Assembly (NCBI GenBank): GCA_021204765.1
Contig: JAJPYU010000122.1
Location: forward strand, 1 to 14,043
Direction: 5' to 3'
Source of the DNA: Clostridiales bacterium
GTDB lineage: Bacteria; Bacillota; Clostridia; Lachnospirales; Lachnospiraceae
DNA length: 14,043 nucleotides
Shown here: positions 1 to 8,152 of the stretch, in pieces
Layout of the letters: the number at the start of each line of letters is the position of its first letter
Position numbering within the stretch: the stretch's first letter is position 1
Program-made: the position numbers and the translations under genes
The notes under the pieces: model-generated
What the model was told of the DNA's origin: nothing
The model's input: the letters and a program-made list of their open reading frames with translations, nothing else
The model's database searches: none

Positions 1-1559
1 GTATTACGGCGGCGTCCCTGGGGCGGCTGCTCAAGGCCCGCGGCTATAAGGTGAACATGCAGAAGTTCGACCCTTAAATCAATATCGATCCCGGGACTAT
101 GAACCCCATACAGCACGGCGAGGTCTTCGTTACCGATGACGGTGCGGAGACGGACCTGGATCTGGGACATTACGAGCGATTCATCGATGAGAGCCTGACA
201 AAGCAGTCCAATGTCACCACCGGGAAAGTGTATTCGACCGTTATAAAAAAGGAGCGCCGGGGTGACTACGGCGGGGGTACTGTCCAGGTGATCCCACATA
301 TTACAAATGAGATAAAGAGCAGATTTTACAGAAATTACACCTCCGATGAGATGCAGATAGCCATCATTGAGGTGGGAGGCACAGTGGGTGATATCGAGGG
401 TCAGCCTTTCCTGGAGGCCATCAGGCAGTTCCAGCATGAGGTGGGACATGAGAATGCCATCATCTGCCACGTGACCCTGGTGCCTTACCTTCACGGTTCC
501 GAGGAGTTAAAGACTAAGCCCACCCAGATGAGTGTCAAAGAGCTCCAGGGCATGGGAATACAGCCGGATATCATAGTCTGCCGCACTGAGCGGGAGCTGA
601 CCGATGCCGTGAAAGACAAGATAGCCCTCTTCTGCAATGTACCGGTTTCCCACGTCATCCAGAATATGGATGTGGAGTGTCTCTATGAGGCTCCGCTGGC
701 CCTGGAAAAGGAGCAGTTGGCCCAGGTGGCCTGCGAATGCCTGCATCTTGAATGTCCCGAGCCGGATCTCGACGGCTGGAAGAAGATGGTGGAGGATCTG
801 AAGCATCCCACCTGCGAGACAGAGATAGCCATAGTCGGCAAATACACGGCTCTTCACGACGCATATATTTCCGTAGTTGAGGCCTTAAAGCACGGCGGTA
901 TAGCGAATCACGCCACAGTGAATATCCGCTGGGTGGATTCCGAGAAAGTCACCCCTGAGACCGTGGACGGATTACTCCATGGGGTCTGCGGCATAGTGGT
1001 GCCGGGGGGCTTCGGTTCCCGGGGGATAGAGGGCAAGATTGAGGCCATCCGCTATGCCCGTGAGAACAGGATCCCTTATCTGGGTCTGTGCCTCGGCATG
1101 CAGCTGGCCATAGTGGAGTATGCCCGCCATGTCTGCGGACTTAAGGACGCCCACAGCATAGAGCTCAATCCCTCCACCATGCATCCGGTCATCGCACTGA
1201 TGCCGGATCAGGACGGAGTGGTGGATATAGGCGGCACACTGAGGCTGGGTGCCTATCCCTGCAAGCTGGATAAGGCCAGCAGGGCATACGGGCTCTATGG
1301 ATCTGAGCTGATCCATGAACGCCACCGCCATCGCTACGAGGTAAACAATGATTACCGCGGCATATTGACGGAATATGGCATGAAGCTCTGCGGCATGTCC
1401 CCTGACGGACGCATAGTGGAGATGCTGGAGCTGCCGGATCATAATTATTTCATAGCGACTCAGGGTCATCCGGAATTAAAGTCCAGGCCTAATCACCCCC
1501 ATCCCCTCTTTAAGGGACTGGTGGAAGCGGCATTGGTTTACGGGGAGCAGAATGAATAA
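1..1559 (+). pseudogene. pyrG: CTP synthase, 5' end outside window, interrupted by an in-frame stop
   Basis: CTP synthase makes CTP from UTP, ATP and glutamine in the cytoplasm, the last step of pyrimidine nucleotide synthesis. The reading frame enters at base 3 at about residue 20 of the family and reads ITAASLGRLLKARG, then QKFDP, then TAA at 75-77 where the family has Tyr (FDPYIN). It continues in the same frame with INIDPGTMNP to a natural TAA at 1557-1559. The synthetase domain (HGEVFVTDDGAETDLDLGHYERF) is followed by the class I glutaminase domain with nucleophile Cys in GLCLGMQ (base 1089) and the catalytic His-Glu in GHPE (base 1467). Adding the roughly 19 codons missing to the left gives about 537 residues, normal for the family. 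The first ATG after the stop is at 99; a protein from there would lack the N-terminal P-loop region and the conserved Lys (QKFDP), so it should not be active. Family identity is certain. Whether the gene is truly broken or the stop is a base-call error cannot be decided here. Confidence 0.93.
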
Positions 1560-1582
1560 AATAAATATTTTGGGGAATATAT

Positions 1583-1621
1583 ATGAGGGACGCGCGAGAT
1601 CAAAAAGAGCGCAGCAGGTAA
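1583..1621 (+). CDS. Possible 12-codon upstream ORF before ftsH
   Basis: In the 68-base gap between pyrG and ftsH an ATG at 1583 opens a frame reading MRDARDQKERSR and stopping with TAA at 1619, six bases before the ftsH start codon. A GGGGAA sequence (1572-1577) sits five bases upstream as a possible ribosome binding site. ftsH itself has only a weak one (AGCAGG, 1613-1618), inside this small frame, so translational coupling is conceivable. There is no evidence of conservation, and a 12-codon ORF can easily arise by chance. Confidence 0.18.
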   Translation: MRDARDQKERSR

Positions 1622-1627
1622 TATTTA

Positions 1628-3646
1628 ATGGATCCGAAAAGGCGTGATCAGGGCGGAATGGGCGGCCCAAACAATAAAAAGAACGGCAAGAACAGCCAGA
1701 ACATTATGTGGCTGGTCATGGTCGCCTTTATCGTCATTCTTCTGATATTTTCCTTTGCAAGGCAGTTTTCATCTGCGACAAACCAGGAGATATCCTACTC
1801 CGACTTCATGACCATGGTGGAGCAGGGTAAGGTGGAGAGCGTCACTATCACCTCCTCCGAGATTGTCATCACACCAGTGCAGGACGATGACAGTTTCTAC
1901 ACCATCACTTATAATACTGTGAATCTGGGAGATGACAGGCTTTACGATATCCTGGATAAGTACGGTGTGGATTACGCCGGCAAGAATACCAGCTCTTCGG
2001 CCATGGTGGCAAGTATCTTAAGTCTGGTCATTCCTCTGGCCATCATCTGGATCATCTTCATGGTGGTAATGAGGAGAATGGGCGGCGGTGCCGGAGGCGG
2101 CGGCGGTATCATGGGAGTGGGAAAAAGCACTGCCAAGATGTACGTGGAAAAGAGCACCGGAGTCAACTTTAATGACGTGGCCGGACAGGACGAGGCTAAA
2201 GAAACCCTGCAGGAGATGGTGGACTTCCTGAATAATCCGAGAAAATACCAGGATATCGGAGCCAAGCTTCCCAAGGGTGCCCTGCTTGTGGGGCCTCCCG
2301 GCACAGGTAAGACGCTTCTCGCCAAAGCAGTGGCCGGAGAGGCAGGAGTTCCTTTCTTTTCACTGGCAGGTTCCGATTTCGTGGAGATGTTCGTCGGTGT
2401 CGGCGCATCCCGTGTGAGAGATTTATTTAAGGAGGCCCAGAAGCAGGCTCCCTGTATCATATTCATAGATGAGATAGACGCCATAGGAAAGAGCCGTGAC
2501 AGCCGTTACGGTGGCGGCAACGATGAGCGTGAGCAGACCTTAAACCAGCTGCTGGCTGAGATGGACGGCTTTGACAGCTCCAAGGGTGTGCTGATCCTGG
2601 CTGCCACCAACAGGCCTGAGGTGCTGGATAAGGCTCTGCTTCGTCCCGGACGTTTTGACAGGCGGGTTATAGTGGATAAGCCAGACTTGAAGGGCCGTGT
2701 TGAGACTTTAAAAGTACATTCCCGCAATGTCCTCATGGATGACACGGTGGATTTCGATGCACTGGCTCTGGCCACGGCGGGCTGTGTGGGTTCCGATCTG
2801 GCAAATATGGTAAATGAGGCTGCCATCAATGCGGTAAAACACGGCAGGAAATATGTGACGCAGGCAGACCTTTTCGAGTCCATTGAGGTGGTCATCGCCG
2901 GTAAGGAGAAGAAAGACCGCATCATGAGCCCGAAAGAAAAGCGGCTGGTGGCTTACCATGAGGTGGGACATGCCCTGGTCAGCGCCCTGCAGAAGGACTC
3001 TGAACCGGTTCAGAAGATCACTATCGTTCCCCGTACTATGGGAGCTCTGGGATATACCCTGCAGACCCCGGAAGAGGAGAAGTATCTCCAGACCCGGGCC
3101 GAGCTGGAGGCCCAGCTGGTCACCTACATGGGCGGCCGGGCGGCAGAGGAGATAAAGTGCGGCACTATCACCACCGGTGCTGCCAACGATATAGAGCAGG
3201 CCACGAAGATAGCCCGGGCCATGGTCACCCGCCTTGGAATGTCAAAGGAGTTCGGACTCATGGCCATGGAGACCATAGAGAGCCAGTATCTGGACGGCCG
3301 GCCTGTGTCCACGGTGGCTGAGAGCACGGTTGCCAAGGTGGATGAGGTGGTAAAGGCCATGCTGGCCAGGGCCTACGATACGGCGAAGCAGATGCTCTAT
3401 AGGAATATTGAGATCCTGGAACGTATAGCCGACTACCTTTACGACCATGAGACCATCACCGGCACGGAGTTCATGAGTATATTTAACGAGATGCGCGAGG
3501 CTCATGCCCCTGTGGCTGTGGAGGCCTATATAGAGGATACGCCTCAGGGTGAGGTCTATGACTCGGAGACCGGAGAAATGTCTCACAAGGCAGGAAGCTC
3601 AGGCTTTGGGACGGAGGTGGCCCCGGAGGAGGCCTTCGATGAGTGA
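1628..3646 (+). CDS. ftsH: ATP-dependent zinc metalloprotease FtsH
   Basis: FtsH is a membrane-anchored hexameric AAA+ protease that degrades misassembled membrane proteins and selected cytoplasmic regulators. At 672 residues it is full length. A basic N-terminus is followed by a first membrane segment (about 26-43), an extracytoplasmic domain (about 50-124), a second membrane segment (about 125-148) and a glycine-rich linker (MGGGAGGGGG, 151-160). The AAA domain has Walker A GPPGTGKT at 222-229, Walker B IFIDEID at 278-284, and the second region of homology ATNRP with arginine fingers in RPGRFDRR (339-346). The M41 peptidase domain has the zinc site HEVGH at 444-448 and a third ligand Asp521 in NDIEQAT. 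The C-terminal tail is acidic and low in complexity, as is common. The start ATG 1628 is the first plausible one and gives the usual basic N-terminus before the first membrane segment. The last 8 bases overlap uvrC. All expected catalytic residues are present. Confidence 0.98.
   Translation: MDPKRRDQGGMGGPNNKKNGKNSQNIMWLVMVAFIVILLIFSFARQFSSATNQEISYSDFMTMVEQGKVESVTITSSEIVITPVQDDDSFYTITYNTVNLGDDRLYDILDKYGVDYAGKNTSSSAMVASILSLVIPLAIIWIIFMVVMRRMGGGAGGGGGIMGVGKSTAKMYVEKSTGVNFNDVAGQDEAKETLQEMVDFLNNPRKYQDIGAKLPKGALLVGPPGTGKTLLAKAVAGEAGVPFFSLAGSDFVEMFVGVGASRVRDLFKEAQKQAPCIIFIDEIDAIGKSRDSRYGGGNDEREQTLNQLLAEMDGFDSSKGVLILAATNRPEVLDKALLRPGRFDRRVIVDKPDLKGRVETLKVHSRNVLMDDTVDFDALALATAGCVGSDLANMVNEAAINAVKHGRKYVTQADLFESIEVVIAGKEKKDRIMSPKEKRLVAYHEVGHALVSALQKDSEPVQKITIVPRTMGALGYTLQTPEEEKYLQTRAELEAQLVTYMGGRAAEEIKCGTITTGAANDIEQATKIARAMVTRLGMSKEFGLMAMETIESQYLDGRPVSTVAESTVAKVDEVVKAMLARAYDTAKQMLYRNIEILERIADYLYDHETITGTEFMSIFNEMREAHAPVAVEAYIEDTPQGEVYDSETGEMSHKAGSSGFGTEVAPEEAFDE
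3624..3641 (+). promoter_or_regulatory. Ribosome binding site that fixes the uvrC start inside ftsH
   Basis: GGAGGAGG at 3624-3631 lies seven bases before ATG 3639. It is within the last codons of ftsH, whose TGA is at 3644-3646. This strong site selects ATG 3639 over the GTG at 3549 in the same frame, whose extra 30 residues are arginine-rich and unlike UvrC. The overlap (ATG before TGA in another frame) suggests translational coupling of uvrC to ftsH. Confidence 0.8.
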
Positions 3647-5540
3647 GGCCGCATTTGACATTTCAGAAGAATTAAAGAAGCTGCCCGACCATCCGGGGGT
3701 ATATCTGATGCACGATGCGGATGATGTCATCATTTACATCGGGAAAGCGGTAAGCTTAAGGAATCGTGTCCGCCAGTATTTTCAGGCCAGCCGTTCAAAG
3801 AGTCCGAAAATTGAGAAGATGGTGACCCACATCGCCCGTTTTGAGTATATCCTAACAGACTCGGAGCTGGAAGCTCTGGTACTGGAGAACAATTTAATAA
3901 AGGAGCATCGCCCCAAGTACAACACGATGCTTAAGGATGACAAGACTTATCCTTATATAAAAGTGACTCTGGGAGAGACCTATCCCAGAGTTCTCTTTTC
4001 ACGGCAGATGAAAAAAGATAAGTCCCGCTACTTTGGCCCTTATTCCAGTGCGGGAGCGGTGCGGGACACCATAGATCTGATAAGAAAATTATATCGGCTG
4101 AGGAGCTGCAATCGTTCACTTCCGAGAGACATCGGTAAAGAGCGCCCCTGTCTCAATTACCATATACACCAGTGCGTGGCTCCCTGCCAGGGATATGTGA
4201 CGCCGGAGGAATATCGCGAGCGGATACAGGGTGCCCTGGATTTTCTCTCGGGAAAATATTCCCTCATATTAACAGACCTGGAAGAGAAAATGCAGACTGC
4301 GGCAGCCGGGATGGATTTCGAGAAAGCTGCTGAGTACAGGGACTTACTGGCCAGCGTGAAGCAGGTAGCCCAGAAGCAGAAGATCACTGACTCCGACGGC
4401 GAGGACAGGGACATCATCGCCCTGGCTATGGATGAGAGGGATGCGGTGGTCCAGGTATTTTTCGTGAGAGAGGGAAAGCTCATAGGCCGGGAGCATTTCC
4501 GTGTAAATGTGGGTACGGAGGACACGCCCCGGGAGGTGCTCTCGGTATTTATCAGGCAGTATTACGCCGGGACACCATTTATACCGAAAGAGATAATGCT
4601 CCAGGAGGAGCCTGAAGATATGGCAGTCACCGAGCAGTGGCTGACTGTCCGCCGGGGCACGAGATGCCGCATCCGGGTGCCGAAGAAAGGCGGCCGGGAG
4701 AAGCTGGTGGAGCTGGCCGCGGAGAATGCCCGCATGGTCCTTGTCCAGGATAAGGAGAGGATACGCCGGGAGGAGGGCCGGACCATAGGAGCGGTAAAGG
4801 AGATATCGGCTTTGCTGGGACTGGGATACGTCCGGCGCATGGAGGCCTACGACATTTCCAATACCAACGGCTTTGAGTCTGTGGGATCCATGGTGGTATA
4901 TGAGAAGGGGAAGCCCTGCCGCAGCGATTACCGGAGATTTAAGCTGCGGACAGTCACCGGTCCCGATGATTACGCCTCCATGAGGGAGGTACTGATCAGG
5001 CGCTTCACCCATGGCATGGAGGAACGCCGGACTAACAGAGAGAAAGAATTGGGAGAGGAGTACGGCAGTTTTACCCGCTTCCCGGATCTGATACTTATGG
5101 ATGGCGGAAAGGGGCAGGTAAATATCGCCCTGGCGGTCCTTGCTGAACTGGGACTCGATATACCGGTCTGTGGCATGGTAAAGGACGACTTCCACAGGAC
5201 CAGGGGACTGTACTATAACAATAAGGAGATGCCCATAGACGTTCACTCTGAGGGATTTAAGCTGATCACCCGGATACAGGATGAGGCTCACCGCTTCGCC
5301 ATAGAGTATCATCGCTCCCTCAGGAGTAAGGAGCAGATCCATTCCGTGCTGGAGGATATTCCCGGTGTTGGAAAGGAGAGGCGGAAGGCGCTGATGAGGG
5401 CCTTTTTGTCTCTGGAGGCCATCAGGGAAGCGGATGTGGAGACGCTGGCTGCAGTGCCCTCAATGAACAGGCAGGCGGCGGTGTCGGTCTTCGGATTTTT
5501 CCATCCGACAGTGGGCAATACTGACGGAGAAAGTGAATAG
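3639..5540 (+). CDS. uvrC: UvrABC excinuclease subunit C
   Basis: UvrC makes the two incisions flanking a DNA lesion during nucleotide excision repair, after UvrA and UvrB have loaded. The product is 633 residues, a normal length. The N-terminal GIY-YIG nuclease domain begins at PGVYLMH (about 19-25) with YIGKA (33-37) and makes the 3' incision. A UVR motif (DLEEKMQTA to KAAEYRDLL, from 213) is the UvrB-binding segment. The RNase H-like C-terminal nuclease has Asp405 (DISNTNG), Asp488 (MDGGKGQ) and His551 (HRFAIEYHRS), matching its catalytic residues. Tandem helix-hairpin-helix motifs (from 572, IPGVGKERRKAL) bind DNA. Cysteines 157, 171, 179 and 183 match the four-cysteine cluster reported to bind a [4Fe-4S] cofactor in UvrC. 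The TAG stop is followed by a 160-base gap with a hairpin, so this is probably the end of a pyrG/ftsH/uvrC transcription block. Confidence 0.98.
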   Translation: MSEAAFDISEELKKLPDHPGVYLMHDADDVIIYIGKAVSLRNRVRQYFQASRSKSPKIEKMVTHIARFEYILTDSELEALVLENNLIKEHRPKYNTMLKDDKTYPYIKVTLGETYPRVLFSRQMKKDKSRYFGPYSSAGAVRDTIDLIRKLYRLRSCNRSLPRDIGKERPCLNYHIHQCVAPCQGYVTPEEYRERIQGALDFLSGKYSLILTDLEEKMQTAAAGMDFEKAAEYRDLLASVKQVAQKQKITDSDGEDRDIIALAMDERDAVVQVFFVREGKLIGREHFRVNVGTEDTPREVLSVFIRQYYAGTPFIPKEIMLQEEPEDMAVTEQWLTVRRGTRCRIRVPKKGGREKLVELAAENARMVLVQDKERIRREEGRTIGAVKEISALLGLGYVRRMEAYDISNTNGFESVGSMVVYEKGKPCRSDYRRFKLRTVTGPDDYASMREVLIRRFTHGMEERRTNREKELGEEYGSFTRFPDLILMDGGKGQVNIALAVLAELGLDIPVCGMVKDDFHRTRGLYYNNKEMPIDVHSEGFKLITRIQDEAHRFAIEYHRSLRSKEQIHSVLEDIPGVGKERRKALMRAFLSLEAIREADVETLAAVPSMNRQAAVSVFGFFHPTVGNTDGESE

Positions 5541-5547
5541 AGGGATG

Positions 5548-5604
5548 TTTACTTTTCACTCCCGCACCAGGCACTCCGCTGCTGGTGCGGGAAGAACGAG
5601 TAAA
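5548..5604 (+). other. Strong hairpin after uvrC (terminator-like, no T-tract)
   Basis: A perfect 10-base-pair stem, CCCGCACCAG (5561-5570) with CTGGTGCGGG (5582-5591), encloses an 11-base loop. A second, outer 6-pair arm, TTTACT (5548-5553) with AGTAAA (5599-5604), encloses it symmetrically across 7-base internal loops. It begins 7 bases after the uvrC stop. No run of T follows on either strand, so it does not fit a classic intrinsic terminator. It may act as an RNA-stability element or a weak terminator. The rest of the gap to hprK (5605-5685) has no clear promoter; TATAAG at 5639-5644 lacks a matching -35 box. Confidence 0.55.
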
Positions 5605-5700
5605 TTGTGCCAAAACAGCACCTGCATGGATTTTGCGGTATAAGGGGAGTAAAATGAGGTTTGGCTGTATGGGTTGAGGCAGCGTGAGGGGAGGCATGAG

Positions 5701-6705
5701 ATGTCAAAAGTAAGCGTGGCACAGTTTGCCAGGGAGATGAAGCTCAGGAATTTTACGCCGGAGATAGATCTGGAAGAGGTCCATATCACCAAGTCGGACG
5801 TGAACAGGCCGGGACTGGAGCTCACCGGATATTTTGAGCATTTTGCAAAGGGCCGGATACAGATCATAGGAAAGGTGGAGTCATCCTATTTAGAGCAGCT
5901 GCCTGCAGACCTCAGGGAAAAACGGTACGTGAAGCTGCTGGATCAGGATATTCCCTGCATGGTGATGTGTCGGGGATTTGCCCCATATGGCAAGGCCATC
6001 GCCAAAGCCAGGGAGAGGGGGATACCGATACTCGGTACCAGGAAATCAACCTCCAACTTTATGGCCCAGGCAATCCGCTATTTAAGCGGAGAGCTGGCAC
6101 CCTCCATTTCCATCCATGGCGTGTTGGTGGATATCTACGGAGAGGGCGTGCTGCTTTTGGGAGAGAGCGGGATAGGGAAGAGCGAGGCAGCGTTGGAACT
6201 TATCCGCCGCGGTCACAGGCTGGTAACCGATGATGTGGTTGAGATCAGGAAGATGAGCGACGATACCCTGGTAGGCCAGTCTCCCCAGATTACCCAGTAT
6301 TTTATCGAGCTGAGGGGCATAGGCATAGTCGATGTGAAGACCCTGTTCGGCGTTGAGGCCGTCAAGGAGCGCCAGACCATAGACCTGGTCATCAGGCTGG
6401 AGCACTGGGAGCGGGCCAGGGAATACGACAGGCTTGGGATGGACGAGGAATACACCGAGATCCTCGGCACCAAGGTAGTCTGCCATACCATTCCTATCCG
6501 TCCCGGAAGGAACCTGGCAGTCATCTGTGAGACGGCGGCTGTCAACCACAGACAGAAGAAGATGGGATACAATGCGGCAGCGGAGCTATACCGCCGGGTC
6601 CAGGAGAACCTGGAAGAGGGCGGTAGGACTGATGATGCGCGGGAGAACACTAAAAAATCACAGGATAAAAATGAAATATCACGAAATAAGAAAGGGGCTT
6701 TATAA
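5701..6705 (+). CDS. hprK: HPr kinase/phosphorylase
   Basis: This enzyme phosphorylates and dephosphorylates HPr on its regulatory serine, setting carbon catabolite repression in Firmicutes. The product is 334 residues. The N-terminal domain (MSKVSVAQFAREMKL to about 125) is followed by the catalytic domain with His139 (SIHGVLVDIYG), P-loop GESGIGKS at 154-161 and the family signature ELRGIGIVDV at 203-212. Next comes an LEHWERAREYDRLG segment and the C-terminal AVNHRQKKMGYNAA helix region. The ATG at 5701 is chosen because GGGGAGG (5688-5694) lies six bases upstream and MSKVSVAQF is a normal family start; a TTG at 5674 in frame would add nine residues. The last 30 or so residues are charged, low in complexity and encoded by noticeably AT-richer DNA; the protein is some 20 residues longer than the Bacillus subtilis enzyme. 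The next gene starts two bases after the stop. Confidence 0.97.
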   Translation: MSKVSVAQFAREMKLRNFTPEIDLEEVHITKSDVNRPGLELTGYFEHFAKGRIQIIGKVESSYLEQLPADLREKRYVKLLDQDIPCMVMCRGFAPYGKAIAKARERGIPILGTRKSTSNFMAQAIRYLSGELAPSISIHGVLVDIYGEGVLLLGESGIGKSEAALELIRRGHRLVTDDVVEIRKMSDDTLVGQSPQITQYFIELRGIGIVDVKTLFGVEAVKERQTIDLVIRLEHWERAREYDRLGMDEEYTEILGTKVVCHTIPIRPGRNLAVICETAAVNHRQKKMGYNAAAELYRRVQENLEEGGRTDDARENTKKSQDKNEISRNKKGAL

Positions 6706-6707
6706 AT

Positions 6708-8111
6708 ATGGAAAGAAAGAACGCATGGGAAAAATATACTGAGGAGGAGAAAGCGAAGGTATTTGCTTTTGCAGAGGAGTACAGGCAGTTTCTCTCAGCA
6801 TGCAAGACGGAGAGGGAATGCGTGGCTGCCCTCAAAGCTCAGGCGAAAGCAGCCGGATTCATGGATCTGGAGGACGTGAAGGCAAGCGGTACGGGTCTTG
6901 CGCCCGGAGACCGGGTATTTGCGGATAATAAGGGCAAGAACCTGGCTCTGTATGTCATAGGAAACGAGCCCCTGGAGGCCGGGATGAATATCCTGGGAGC
7001 CCACATTGACTCCCCGCGGCTGGACTTAAAGCAGAATCCCCTCTATGAGGACAGCGACATGGCGCTTCTGGACACTCACTACTACGGCGGAGTGAAGAAG
7101 TATCAGTGGGTCACCATTCCTCTGGCTCTCCACGGTGTCATAGCAAAGAAAGACGGCAGCGTGGTGACAGTGAATGTGGGAGAGAAGGAGGACGATCCGG
7201 TATTTGGCGTAAGCGACCTTCTGGTACACCTCTCTTCCAAACAGATGGATAAGAAAGCCTCCGCGGTCATCGAGGGCGAGAACATGGATGTGCTGGTGGG
7301 CAGTATGCCCATGAAAGCCGCCGAAAATGATGACGAGAAGACAAAGGAAGATAAAAAGAAGATCGTCGGGAATATCCTTAATATACTGGCTGAGCAGTAC
7401 GGCATAGAGGAGGAGGATTTTCTCTCCGCGGAGATAGAGGTGGTGCCGGCGGGAGCCTGCAGGGATTACGGATTCGATCGGAGTATGCTCATGGGCTACG
7501 GCCACGACGACAGGGTCTGTGCCTACCCCTCCTTTGCGGCCATGTTGGAAATGACCGTGCCGAAGCGCACCTCAGTTTGCCTTCTGGTAGATAAGGAGGA
7601 GATCGGCAGCGTGGGAGCCACCGGAATGCAGTCAAAATTTTTTGAGAATACCACCGCTGAGATCATGGCAGCCCGCGGGGATTACTCGGAGCTGGGGCTC
7701 CGCAGGGCTCTGCAGAATTCCCGGGCTCTCTCCTCAGATGTCAGTGCGGCTTATGATCCCTTGTACGGCGATGTCATGGAGAAGAAGAACTGCGCTTACT
7801 TCGGGCGGGGCCTGGTCTTTAACAAGTTCACCGGTTCCAGGGGAAAGTCCGGATCCAATGATGCCAACGCCGAGTATGTGGCCCTGGTGAGGAAGATAAT
7901 GGATGATGCGGGTGTGTATTTCCAGACGGCTGAATTGGGCAAGGTGGATGCCGGTGGCGGAGGCACCATTGCCTTTATCCTGGGGCTTTTCAACATGCAG
8001 GTCATAGACAGCGGCGTGGCGGTGCTCAATATGCACGCCCCCTGGGAGATTATCAGCAAGGCAGACCTGTATGAGGCGCTTAGGGGCTATGTTGCCTTCC
8101 TGGTATCATAA
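6708..8111 (+). CDS. apeA: M18 family (aspartyl-type) aminopeptidase
   Basis: This is a cytoplasmic zinc aminopeptidase that removes N-terminal residues, usually acidic, from peptides. The product is 467 residues, matching the type 1 (ApeA-like) M18 group. Metal-binding motifs appear in the family order: His99 and Asp101 in GAHIDSPRLDLK, the GHDDRV motif at 265-270, the catalytic acidic pair in DKEEIGSVGATG (295-306), and a late His443 in MHAPWEI. A charged insert rich in Lys and Glu (NDDEKTKEDKKK, about 206-217) lies between the two halves. It starts two bases after the hprK stop, with AAAGGGG (6691-6697) inside the end of hprK as its ribosome binding site, so it is co-transcribed with hprK. 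Substrate preference cannot be read from the sequence; the symbol follows the ApeA/ApeB split and is less certain than the family. Confidence 0.9.
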   Translation: MERKNAWEKYTEEEKAKVFAFAEEYRQFLSACKTERECVAALKAQAKAAGFMDLEDVKASGTGLAPGDRVFADNKGKNLALYVIGNEPLEAGMNILGAHIDSPRLDLKQNPLYEDSDMALLDTHYYGGVKKYQWVTIPLALHGVIAKKDGSVVTVNVGEKEDDPVFGVSDLLVHLSSKQMDKKASAVIEGENMDVLVGSMPMKAAENDDEKTKEDKKKIVGNILNILAEQYGIEEEDFLSAEIEVVPAGACRDYGFDRSMLMGYGHDDRVCAYPSFAAMLEMTVPKRTSVCLLVDKEEIGSVGATGMQSKFFENTTAEIMAARGDYSELGLRRALQNSRALSSDVSAAYDPLYGDVMEKKNCAYFGRGLVFNKFTGSRGKSGSNDANAEYVALVRKIMDDAGVYFQTAELGKVDAGGGGTIAFILGLFNMQVIDSGVAVLNMHAPWEIISKADLYEALRGYVAFLVS

Positions 8112-8152
8112 GATATTGAGCGAGTATGTGTGTTTGAGTCGGAGGAAATATT

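Noticed and set aside
75..77. Reassignment of TAA to Tyr as explanation of the pyrG stop
   Set aside because: hprK, the peptidase, whiA, glnN and pyrG itself end in TAA at the expected family C-termini, so TAA is a stop in this organism.
3549..3638. GTG start giving UvrC 30 extra residues
   Set aside because: The extension overlaps ftsH, is arginine-rich and unlike UvrC, while ATG 3639 has a strong GGAGGAGG site and the normal N-terminus.
4344..5342. A 332-codon open frame on the minus strand, opposite uvrC, and many other long antisense frames
   Set aside because: They lie opposite genes with unmistakable conserved domains, have no ribosome binding sites and encode no recognisable protein; they arise from codon bias of the real genes.
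5654..5677. Seven-codon ORF before hprK with a GGGGAG upstream
   Set aside because: Too short to separate from chance, no promoter or repeated codons suggesting attenuation.
5674..5700. TTG start giving HprK nine extra residues
   Set aside because: ATG 5701 has a well-spaced GGGGAGG and the family-typical start.
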